From Micromussa lordhowensis (lineage: Eukaryota > Cnidaria > Anthozoa > Scleractinia > Lobophylliidae), in contig OZ026601.1 in NCBI GenBank assembly GCA_964020085.1, forward strand, positions 7,308,635-7,372,634: DNA of 64,000 bases. Reading direction: 5' to 3'. Positions within the stretch are counted from its first letter, which is position 1, and every line of letters begins with the position of its first letter. The translations under genes and the position numbers were made by a program. Positions 53,589 to 64,000 of this stretch are shown here, one piece after another. The notes beneath the pieces were generated by a model. It was given only the letters and a program-made list of their open reading frames with translations, was not told where the DNA came from and made no database searches.

Positions 53589-54436
53589 TAACATAGCGCT
53601 GGCTTCCCTCCAAAGCAAACAGACCTTAAAAATCCATGGTTTTCCTATGGCATCGATTGTTGTAGCGTCTTCGTGGATTATCGGAGAACTTTGGTTACAA
53701 TGAGAAATGTTCAACATATAAAACGTCTTAGGCGTGCCTTGTTCTGTTTACAAGTAGGGAGAAAAATCTTAGTGCGGGAAAGATCGTAGAGGAAGGATCA
53801 TTTTAGCACCATATGTTTTCTGGTCTTAGTTCACGTGAAAGAGGTTGTTGTTCGCCCTTGCGATAGGATCTTTCTGGCCGAGAGAAGTGACACGTCAAGG
53901 AACTTAATGCTACGTTTGCGAGTTAGAGATCAAGGGATTCCAAGGTGCTGTAGTTCGACCGTGGCTAGCTAAGTATCACTTAGACCCTTCTCCTCACGTC
54001 TTAGCCGGAAGTATACACCTAATAGAGGGTGACCATTACATATGGGTAGCACCCGCTTTGAAAAGTCCTTGAAAAATTGTCACCCTTTCCATTGAAAAGC
54101 CCTTGAAATGAAAAAAACAAAAAGGGTTTTCTCATTAAGACTTCTTAAATTTTACCAGCAGTCTTTGAATTTCCTGAGACTACACCCGGGATAAACTGGC
54201 AAGGTTAACATGGATAAGGGAAAATTATACTTAATTTATATAAAAACTAATTAGTTAAGCAAAAAGTTTGGTCTTTAAAAGTTGATTTCAGTGACTCCTA
54301 CAGTGCAGGTAATCCTACATTCAATAGGATTTTGAGCATTCTGTATTTTATCCTTCCCCATTCTGAACGAACTTCACTTGTTATTCTGAAGGAAATCAGT
54401 CTGTAAAAATTGCTGAATTGTCCATGAAAAGCCTGG

Positions 54437-54442
54437 AATAAA
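54437..54442 (+). terminator. Candidate DDX42 polyadenylation signal
   Basis: AATAAA about 850 bases after the DDX42 stop. An earlier CATATAAAAC (53718) is a weaker alternative. Confidence 0.35.
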
Positions 54443-54810
54443 ATGTCTGATGTTTGTATGAACCATATATACATATTCGCAGTACGCTATTGGCTTCAAG
54501 CTTAGACTTTTCCTAATAATTCAGCTTGGTGTGTGGACAGGCGCTAGCAGTTCACCCTGAAGCGTAAAAATTAAACAAACGCAGCCAGCTTTTTCTCAAT
54601 CACGGCGAGATGAAAGAAAGTAGGGAGTTTAAGATTTGCGGATGACAAAGACGACTGCGAGTACGCGTATTGGGGAGGGTTGGAACTAGTTGCTGTACAC
54701 ATGTTCAATTTATGTGGCGTAGTGTATCATATTTTCGCTTTCTTTGATCTTCATTTTCCACCTGGGACACAATCCTAGGCTAGAATAACTTATTTTAGGA
54801 GGCTTGTGTG

Positions 54811-54816
54811 TTTATT
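54811..54816 (-). terminator. Candidate polyadenylation signal of the ficolin-like gene
   Basis: TTTATT on plus, which is AATAAA on minus, about 690 bases beyond the stop at 55502. Confidence 0.35.
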
Positions 54817-55501
54817 TTGATACAAAGAAACTTAAAATTCCGTTCTTGTTCTTTTGTTCCGGCGCTACGCCGGCCATCACATGTCCTGGGATAAAGCATT
54901 CTTACTTTCTCCACGTGGCCACCACCCTTCCGCCTGGCACCACCCTTCCGCCTGGCACCACCCTGCTGCCTCCCATCCCCTCCCCCTTTACTCGGTCGGG
55001 AAGAGGAGAGCAATGCATGATTACAATTACAGACCCACTATCAGCTCAGTAAAGTTATAGAGTAATATATACCAGAAAATCATCTCCTTTTAAAGAATGG
55101 TTCTCAACTATAGATCAATCTCGCAAATTCGTGGTTTCTGGCAGAATACGTCGGAAACCTCTGCATTTAAATGTAAAATTACAAGGATTCCGTTTACTTC
55201 ACTAATAGTTAAACCAACTAATTATTAAAAGCTATAATGAGCGACCATGGCTCATACTGGAAAAACATTTGCTATAACAACTGCTGTGAAAATTATAGTT
55301 TCTGGTTGAAAATCAGTGATTGCAAAGGTGACTATTTTTATATTCATATTAAAGAATTCCAATTCACGTCACTTCAGAAGTTAATGAAAAAACTACTAAT
55401 CACTGTGATCGATCAATTGTTCAGTGTAAGCTGTGATAAGCAAAGATCAGATGTTGGTATTTACTTCACTTACAGGATTAAACCTGTTACTGGTATTCTT
55501 T

Positions 55502-58500
55502 CTACGATGACGGCCTCAGTTTCATTTCAGTGAATTTGAGTGAAAGACCACGTCTGAAAAGGTGCCACACGGCTCCTTGGTAATCACTTTTATCTCCCAG
55601 GTATTGTCCGTTTAGATTGGACTGGTAGCAATCCTTGTACCACCAAGCGCCTGTATAGTATACAGCACAGTTGTAACTAGATCTGTCATTATCTCTGTCT
55701 TTTGTAGTAAATGCCATGTTATTATGTATTGTTAACGAATCTCCCGCTCTACCTGAATATGAACCCACTTCAAGTCGATACTGCGCATGCTCATCACCAA
55801 TGTTGAACTTGCCATATTTGGCGTACGCTTTGACTCCGTTCCAGTCCTCCAGCTCCACTCGTAGAGAGCTCGGTCTAGAGGCCGTCAGTCGGTGGATCTT
55901 GTCGTTTCCTAACCAGAACTCTGCAGTCAGCTGACCAAAGCCTGCTTTGTAGTCGTTCCATTCCCGAAAGAAGTCTACCGAGCCATCTTGTCTTCTCTGA
56001 AAAACGGTCCAGCCACCACCGTCAGTGCGCATGTCACAGTATACAGTAAAGTGTCCTCTACCATCTGGGTCGACAGAGTACAATCCACTTTGAGTATGGC
56101 CTGATTTTAGCAGATCAGAACAATCTGATAAAAGAGGAGCACAGGCAATCAATTAAATCGTTTTTCGGTTGAATTTAGGACTGTCAGATTTAGACAGTTT
56201 TCTTAGCCTAAGAAAAAACATTATATGGAGTAAAGTTCCATGGCGATTGAAATGTTGGGTCAATAACTGATATCATTAATGGGAGAATTACCCTCCCGAC
56301 CTTCTTTCCCAACTCTAAATTGCGATAACTAAACGCATCAATTAAGTATCCATTTCAGTTTTGACTTTTCCGACAAGCGATGAATTCGAAGTTAGTAAAT
56401 CTAGCAAGGAAATAGTTCATATTCTATAAGAACATGACGCGAAAGAGATAAATAATTGTTTCTCAAAAGCAAATGTTTTTTTTTGGTAGACTGCTGCATC
56501 AGTGTTTAGTTCCAACAAGCAATGGGAACAACAGGAAGTCAAAGTCATGAGGAACGCGATTGAGAGCTCATCGTTATAGTTTTCAATGTTCTCTATTGTT
56601 TGTAAATTATTTTACAGTGTTTGAAAAAAAGTTATTAAGTGTGCTGACACTGTATTGTTAAGCGGCACTACAAAGGAATGCCAATACAAAGGACAACAAG
56701 GCACTGAGGTAAAGTCAATTTTATTGCCAAAATATCACAATTTCAGATTACCGTTATTTCGACCGATATAAACCTTTATAAATTTAAACCGTTGTAACAC
56801 AACACCTCCATCTGCTGCAAGGCGAGAGTCTATATTTGTCACGTTTCGCTGAACGTCGCATAAAAGTAAACAAAAAAGATAAAAATATAATAACTCCTGG
56901 CATCGTGAACTTGGGCCGCCTGTGTTAGACTTTATTACACATCAGATACGCGTAATGCAACTCCAGTGCAGTGGACGGCACCCTGACACAATAGAACGCC
57001 GTGCTTTAAATTCGTTTTTGAGTTCACTTGGCACTATTGAGTGTTTTCACATGACATCACGGTAGCCATGTTGGCGCCCCGGGCACAGCAAGGGACCTTT
57101 TAGATACCGGGACAGGACGAGCTAAGACGGCTACCAGAGTACTCTGACTCTCTCGACTCATCTCTGGCGTCTCGTCGAGGACGCCATATTTCAGCTTCAC
57201 TACGCAACAGACAAAGCACATAATGAACCATTTGGTTTATTTTGCATGTCTTGGCCGAGCACCAGAGTACAGTAAATAAGTATATAAAGGCCATATAAAG
57301 CTAAACACCGTCTTCTAAATTCTTCCAATAACAGCTATAAAACTAATGAGAGCTGGGCAACCACTAACAAGGCATCGTGGTTAGACGGGGGCCAGAAAAA
57401 AACCTGCCGGAAACAAAAAACCCCGTAGGGGAAAAAAAATGACAGGAAATCTGGGTAGGATCCAGGCCCAAGCTCTGCAGCCCATCCTACGAGGCGAAAC
57501 AACAACAACAAAAAATTATAGTGTGTGATGTCGGCCTAGAATGATTTTCCCCTTAAATACTCACACGCCATTACCCATGATGCAACTACATTAAAGGACC
57601 CAGGCCCACCTGCTGCTCCCGTGCCACAGAAATATTTCATTTCAGGCTAATTCGTAGCGACTCAATCGCCAGAAATTTCGTTTTGTCTGACTTGCATGGT
57701 ATCAAATCGTGAGTATTTCGCTCTTGTTTTGTCAAAACAAACGGTTCCAAACGACGTTAGTTCAATTACTCATTGCTGAGAATGTTTATTAGCTTCACAT
57801 TTATCGTGACTGTAGCGTGGAAATAGCTCTCTGAAATACCCAAAAGAATGTGAATCGAAATATTCCTTGTCTGTTCGTTTGTGTTTCATCGGTCGCTGTC
57901 ACGTGTGCTAAAGAGCAAAACGAAACACAAAGTCTTTGGATTGAGAATACATCAGTTTAAGTGCAAATTTTGTAAGAATGAGTGCCTTGAAAGCCAGTGG
58001 CATCTATCGAGCAAATAAAATACATTTTTACAAATTTTTGTTTATTTCTATGTTTTTTTTTATACTCAGTACCCGGAACTTTATACAGTAATGGTTGTTT
58101 GGTCACAATAAGCTTGTTACATCACAGTTGGATATTGAAATATTCACCCAAAGCCAGGATTCTCTTTAGGATTCTCAAACGCTCTGGCGACAAAAACTAT
58201 CCGACGCAGGTCGATTACATTGTTTGCACAATTTCTTCATAAGGAATTTCTGGATTCTTTATACGGACAGAGATATTCAGTGCTTCGCTTAAGAAAGAGG
58301 AAAAACTTCAGCGTCGACCGTGATGAGATTTCTACCATCTCGTTACTCTAATGAATGACGTGGCCTTGTCGTCGCCGTCCTTTACGAACATAAACATCTT
58401 AAGCACTTTGTCTTCCGAGTCAGCAACACGACGGGAGCCGCGAACGTTTTCCACGTCCACGGCCGTTCCTGTCCTTGCTTTCCCGAACTCTTAAACACGG

Positions 58501-61500
58501 AGCGAGCCTATAAAAGGTCAGCGGTTTGCACTTTGTTGGCTAAAACACGGCATTTACGTTGTGTAAACAACTCGAAAACAATCGATATGCTTTCACAATT
58601 GAAACAACAAAAATAAGAAGTTAAAATGCATGTATATAAAGTACGGTACCTGTCTAAATTCTTTTTCTGTAGATGCCATTCTTTTTGTTTTCGCTGACCT
58701 TTTTACAAAGAAAGGAAACAAACGAAAAACCTTCTCTTATGCGGTCGCCTGAAATATTACTTCATGCAAATTTCGCGGGAGTACGACACGCCTGGGTGAA
58801 TAAGCCAATCAAAGCACAGTGATTCAATTTGTGATGGACAGGCTGAGCCGCTCAGCCTCCATTTATAGGCTCGCTCCCTATTTAAGATCCCTAATAGAGA
58901 GCTTTTAAGCAATGACGATGACAAACCCTAGGACAACACCCGGCCTAGTAAAAGATAAATTAATATTTTACCTTTGAATTTCGCAATTGTCCAGATCTGT
59001 TCAGTGCGACTATTACTAGAAAATTTAAGCAAACCAATATCCTTGTACATTTATTTGCCGTGCTCTGCATAACAACAACGTGAAAAGCTGCGACCAACTC
59101 GACTCCCTAGAGGTACGGGGTGGGGGGGGGGGTACTTAACAAAATTTAATACAGGGAGGCTCCGCCCCGAGGTCCATCCCCTTACCCTTTTATATGGCAC
59201 TTTGGCAGAAAAGGTACCCCGTTTATATACCTTTTATTGAAGAAAGGTACCCCTTTCACATACGTACTTTAGGAAGTCTTGTTCTCATTTTCATGAAGGG
59301 CTTAATAAATAACCTGATACAGCCATAAGGGGCGTATATTTGAAATATCAGAATTAAAGGCCCTTTAAAACACCTAAATGACCGATTTCCCTACCCTTTT
59401 ATATACCTCAGCTTGTGAAATCCCTACCCTTTTATATACCTGAAGCCTCAAAAAGGTACCCCTTTCGGGCGGAGCGTCCCCGTATAGGCCATTAGGGAGT
59501 TTAAGCAAATCGCTACGGCTGGCGCTAATACGGCTGCCGGAAGTAAATTTCCCCCAACATGAGACACTGCGCATGTACGTCGGTTGCATCAAGCCGTAGC
59601 GTGAAATCTGACAACGTGAGTCGGGATGTTTTGCAGTAGTGGCTAGTACGTTGAGTTTATTTCACTTCTCTGGCCCTTTTCAACGGACATCTCGGCATTT
59701 TATGAATTCCATTGGATACTATATCCTTTAAAGTCAGTTTAGCTCAAAGATTGTGCCAAGGTTGAGTCTCATAAGCTTGTAAATTCGTATCATGAATTTA
59801 CGATAAGTTTTGGCAAAGATGTTGGAACGGCGACGAGAGTCAAGTGAAATATTGGCGTTGAGCACGAGGTGTTTTTTCTTCGGTTAAGTTTGCTTTGGGG
59901 GTTTAGTGAAGATGTTTTGTACCCGGATAATTACACGATGCTAGTTTGCTTATTTGAGCGTGGATATATTTGTGTTCTTCACTCGATATTCTTTGTCGTC
60001 GAAACTAAGTCTTATGTATTTCGTCCATCGAATTGTTGTTATTGTACATTTGCTTTCGCTCAGAAATAATCTGTTCATCCTAGCAAGGCGAATAGCGGCC
60101 ATCGCTCCTTTGAGCGAAGCCATTTTACGGTGAGAAAGTAAATAAAAGAGATTTTAAACTCCTCAGTTCATGTTTCTGACATCTTTGTATTTTTCGCTTT
60201 GCTAAAATTTGGCAGATCACGGAGACGTACTCTCCCCAGACCTTCTCAGTCACGGCAGCCGTAGTAGCACCAGCCGTAGTGATTTGCTTAAACTCCCTAA
60301 TATTATAGGGAGTACCCCCTCCCCGGGCTAGAGGTTTTTCTAGTATTATATCGATAGTCATATACCATCCACCGTCGGCCCCTGACTCGCAAATGCAAGA
60401 TTATTTGTTAAAATGTCTTACATCAATTGAGTCTCAATATCCAAACAGTACAGTGGAATTCTTCTTGTCGGCGATTTAAACCACTTAAATGAAGCGTCTC
60501 TCAAATCCAGTTTCAATCTGAAACAAATTGTTCACTTTCCGACCAGAGGAAAAAGCTGTTTAGATCGTATTTGGATTTTTACTCTCGATTCGTATGCGTG
60601 ACAGTTTACCACTGAGTTTTCTTCTATTTTTTTATTGGTTTAAATTGATTACGTGACGCGCTAGTGTTCAACGGCGGAGACACTATCTGCCGATACTGCC
60701 AGTCCCAGGAAAATAACCGGAAGGATGGTTCTCGTCCGTCAGAATTTTTCTGTAAACAAGCGGGCTTATAGAAAGAAAATATTAATAGACGCAATTTGTC
60801 TGTTTTCTTTTTCAAATTTTACATTTGGCTTTCACGTCTTTCATCTAAAAACGTTGAAAATAGTTCAATATGATCTTTGAGTTGGCGCGCGGAAGAATAT
60901 TTTGAGATGAACATTAAAGACCTGTACAATAGAAAGCTTATAACAGTCTGTTGCCAATTTGGTTCTTAAGGTGGTTCAAAACAGTCTCCTACACTCTCCA
61001 AGATTTAGATTTTGATGGCTCATTATAATAGTTCTTTATCAATTGATACTGGTATTGTGATAATTTAATCATTCCATTTATATAATGTAACTTACCAGTA
61101 CCTCTTCCCTTAACAACTTCAACGTCACTTATTGTCTCGGTGTTAAACACTCCTGCACTTGTAGCCACACAAATATAGTTCCCAGCATCCCCTACTCTAA
61201 AATCTCTTATGACTAGAGAATCGTCTGTCCTGTGACTCCTCCCCACGGGCAGTGCTGCTCCTTGTCTTTTCCAGCTGATGACTGGTCGTGGATCACCAGT
61301 AGCGCTGCAGTTTAACGTCAAAGTGTCGCCTGTAGCAGCAAACACCTTTCCAGGAGGCTTAACGGTAAACACAGGAAGAGAAACCACAACTAGTTGAGTT
61401 TTCCTTTCAACATTTCCTAAAAGGTTGACTGCTGAACAGAAGTATGCGTCAGAGTCACTTTTACGGACATCGGAAATTCGTAGGACATTGTCTTTATAAT

Positions 61501-63633
61501 GCACCCTCCCCTGGAGTAACAGACCAGACGACCTTCTCCAAGTTACTACTGGTGTCGGGTATCCGGTCACATGACAGGTTGGTAGGGTGACGTCACTTCC
61601 TTCGGTAGCGAACTTAGGTCCCGGCTGAAGAGAAACTTGCGGATGAACTGCAACCAAGTAAATATGCCTGGTCTTGATTCAGATTTCTTAATTAAACCTT
61701 TTTTCGGTGAAAAAAAAACGAAATTAAGGATGTGAATGGGATTAACTGCCAGTTGAGAATTGGGAGATACTTTTAACTTAAAGCTGAGTATATAGCGAAC
61801 CTTGAGTTACTTGTAACTAATTAATAATTAATAAGCCACTTATCGACACTTTAACGTTTGTATGGACTTATGGAATACACAGCTTTGGATGTCCTAGAAA
61901 GACCTGACGGTCGCACTTTTAAAATTAATTTCTTGTGTACTTCTTAATCAAATTTCGAGGAGTTGTTGCATTACTCAGAAATGTTTGAAAACAAAGATGA
62001 CGAATCCAAGGTGATGGACGTTTTTAAACGCGACGTCGTTTAGGCATGATATTACGTCTGTTTGAAACGTGATTATCAATAATTTAGACATGTTCGGATT
62101 TTTAAGTGAATGGTTTTGGATATACTAAGTTGTGTGTCTTTGGGTGGAGGTGAACAAAATCCTTTGTTAGGCTGAAGAACGAAAGCCCTGACTAAATATT
62201 TTAAGTTTTCGGAGGGTAATGAGAAGTATTCCGGCAAAACTTATTCCGTAGGTCTCCAAACAGTTGGAAGGCACTCGAACGTTCTAAATAAATGTTACTT
62301 GATTGACCCTGTTCGGCTGATGAGATGGACACTTTGCTAAGATACTACAGGCCACAATGCAACAAGAGCGAATGAGAAGCGAAAGTTAACTTAAGTGAGT
62401 CAAGATTAATTAATAACTACGAAACAGCTCGAGTTTTAGGTTATGGAATCCCAGCATCATCATGCAGATCCTCGAAACACTGAGTATAGCTAGTGTTTGT
62501 TCGAGTAAACAAAGTTGCCAGATCGACACTACTCTAATAAGAAACATTCTCCTTGAAACACTGATATGATTGTTCACTTTTGCGGAATTTTGCTGCAACG
62601 TAGCATAAAAGGGTTCAACAGGTCAGCAACGTAGAAATCTACGTAAATATTAATAAAATCTATAGAAGAATATCTAAATATCTGCACTAAGGGTTAATAG
62701 CCTTGCTCGCAGCCCACAATCCAATGTTCTCCATGATTTTTGTGTCTTGTTGTCATTTCGATTCATTCGCTTAGGTTTCAAAGGGAAAAGCTTGCACTGC
62801 ATTTGTGTAAGTTTTACTTAATAGAAACAAAGAGGGCGCTTAGTGGTTTTCAAACTGACAATTGATTTTTTTCGTGCTCCCACAATGAGAAACGTGACTT
62901 GTAAAAACTGAACTGTGTAGCAATGTATTTCACTGGAGATGCAAAATAACAATAAACTCACCATTTACTGTTAATCGCACCAATTCCTGTGAATTCCCCA
63001 GGATGTTTGTTGCTGAACACTGATACGTGCCTGAGTCTTTTCCCGTCACCTTCTTCAACTCTAATTTTCCTCCTGACACCGCTGATTCAATGATTTCTGA
63101 CTGATTGTCCAGTTTACTCCATGATATAGCAGGCTCAGGATTACCGCTGGCTGAACACTGAAACGAGGCCACTCCACCTTCGTTCACTGTCAACGTCACA
63201 GGAGAAACAACAACAGCAGGAGATGATATCGATTCACCGGGTTCGCCTTTAGTTCCCGGCATGCCTGCGGGTCCTATGTCTCCTTTCTCCCCTTTGTTTC
63301 CAGTCTCTCCCTGTAGTCCTACAGGTCCCATAATGCCTTGCTTGCCGCTTTTTCCTGGTGATCCCATAATACCTTGATCTCCCTTGTTTCCAGTCTTCCC
63401 TTTCTGTCCTCTTCGTCCCCGGGCTCCATTGTGTCCTTTAGGTCCAGGTGGACCGGGAGGGCCTGGTGGACCCGACGAGCACGCGACACCGTTTGGCTGG
63501 CAAAGATGCAGTCTCGCCTCTGATAAAAGGTTGTTGATTTTGAGAATCGTTTCTGCTGTGTATTCAGCTTCTGTCGAGTTCTTTGTTGAGTCAACTTGAC
63601 GGCTGTTTCTTTTCAGGTTAGAGGATTGAAGTT
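55502..63633 (-). CDS. Ficolin-like protein: collagen + three Ig + fibrinogen domain, 5' end missing
   Basis: A likely secreted or membrane pattern-recognition lectin. Three minus-strand exons, all in phase 1, join cleanly: 62962-63633, 61096-61647 and 55502-56124 (stop TAG). The first encodes a short helical linker (ELQSSNLKRN to EARLHLCQPNG), 27 uninterrupted Gly-X-Y triplets (63230-63472) and Ig domain 1 (FQCSAS...SGTYQCSA). The second holds Ig domains 2 and 3 (VVTWRRS...AYFCSA; LNCSATG...NYICVA). The last is a whole fibrinogen C-terminal domain (about 207 residues) with four cysteines, the calcium-loop motif DRDNDRSSYNC and the ligand-pocket region AWWYKDC. Collagen suggests trimers. The signal or anchor exon lies beyond 64000. 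The architecture fits cnidarian ficolin-like proteins (CniFL), as I recall them. Confidence 0.88.
58499..58877. mobile_element. TIR element candidate in the ficolin-like gene intron
   Basis: GGAGCGAGCCTATAAAAGGT at the left and the complement of GGAGCGAGCCTATAAATGGA at the right (58848-58877). No transposase, target duplication unclear. Confidence 0.5.
59100..59480. repeat. TACCCTTTTATATACCT-rich repeat
   Basis: CCCTACCCTTTTATATACCT occurs twice (59390-59409 and 59423-59442), with related motifs around 59180-59250, a poly-G run at 59121-59132 and GGCTCCGCCCC / GGGCGGAGCGTCCC inverted ends. Confidence 0.6.
59493..60299. mobile_element. Non-autonomous TIR transposon with TA duplication
   Basis: 45-base terminal inverted repeats (59495-59539 and 60253-60297) match at 42 of 45 positions, starting GGGAGTTTAAGCAAATC. 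TA flanks both ends. The 803-base element has no recognisable transposase. It lies in the intron between the third Ig domain and the fibrinogen exon. Confidence 0.85.
61648..62961. other. Intron between Ig domains 1 and 2
   Basis: No exon, repeat or element recognised. Donor GTGAGT at 62961 and acceptor TTGCAG ending at 61648 on minus bound it. Confidence 0.6.
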
Positions 63634-64000
63634 CTAAGATGAAGGCAAAAAATGATATTACAAAATGAGACTCATACCTCTAAAAGGCCTTATTGGCGCT
63701 GTAAAAAGCTTAGCTTGCTGTTATTGCATGTCTGTTCGGTCACTATCGCTGTTGGAAACTGTTATTAAGTCCTCTCTACTAAACGTTCAAGATAACTGAG
63801 ACAAAAATACTTGGTTTTTTGTTCAACCGAGACTAAAAATAGTAATTGGAGCACTAGTAGACAACATATCCTTTGTTTATTTCCCGTAATGCAAAAATTG
63901 TCAAAACTTCGACTCTATCGGTGGGAATGAGCTTGATTAAAGTGAAAAACAGAAGGGACTCGTTGTGTCAAGCATAGCTAAAGAAAAAATCGCCTGAATG
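63634..64000. other. 5' intron of the ficolin-like gene to window edge
   Basis: The acceptor TTCATCTTAG precedes 63633 on minus. No signal-peptide exon is visible before the right edge. Confidence 0.5.

Larger units (their letters stand above)
53589..55501. other. Convergent intergenic region and 3' UTRs
   Basis: Lies between the DDX42 stop and the stop of the minus-strand ficolin-like gene. It has AATAAA on plus at 54437-54442 and on minus at 54811-54816, and a short tandem CCGCCTGGCACCACCCTT repeat (54930-54965). No other gene is supported. Confidence 0.6.

Noticed and set aside
55237..55533. 98-codon plus frame overlapping the end of the ficolin-like gene
   Set aside because: It lies in the opposite-strand 3' UTR and last codons, and no family is recognisable.

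Overview
The window looks like nuclear DNA from a cnidarian, most likely an anthozoan such as a coral. It is AT-rich, its genes are intron-rich with GT-AG junctions, it holds Ty3/gypsy and BEL/Pao retroelements, tRNA-derived SINEs and many long inverted repeats, and one gene has the collagen-Ig-fibrinogen architecture of cnidarian ficolin-like proteins. The species call is inference.

Layout. 1-2432 is the 3' part of a decayed BEL/Pao retrotransposon. 2848-11147 (minus) holds the 5' part of a gene for aladin (AAAS), a nuclear pore WD40 protein. One of its introns carries a young but internally deleted Ty3/gypsy element (5574-9968) with near-identical LTRs and a perfect 5-bp target duplication. 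A divergent intergenic region (11148-12251) separates AAAS from MCM9 (12252-21176, plus), a complete eight-exon gene whose reading frame closes to 890 residues. 21711-22077 (minus) is the terminal exon of a small cysteine-rich protein.

22.1-34.6 kb has no gene I can support. It holds foldback elements, a repeat unit present three times and a perfect 720-bp array of an 8-bp unit. 34645-53588 (plus) is DDX42, an SF2 DEAD-box RNA helicase. I joined 20 exons with consistent phase into 768 residues, and its introns carry SINEs and MITE-like elements. 55502-63633 (minus) is most of a secreted or membrane lectin-like gene with a collagen stretch, three Ig domains and a fibrinogen C-terminal domain. 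Its first exon lies beyond the right edge.

MCM9 (replication and recombination repair), DDX42 (RNA helicase, splicing) and AAAS (nuclear pore) are housekeeping genes, and I see no operon-like functional link. The accessory interest is the ficolin-like immune-type gene, the small cysteine-rich exon and the repeat landscape. All gene models were built by hand from splice signals, phase and family resemblance, with no database search.
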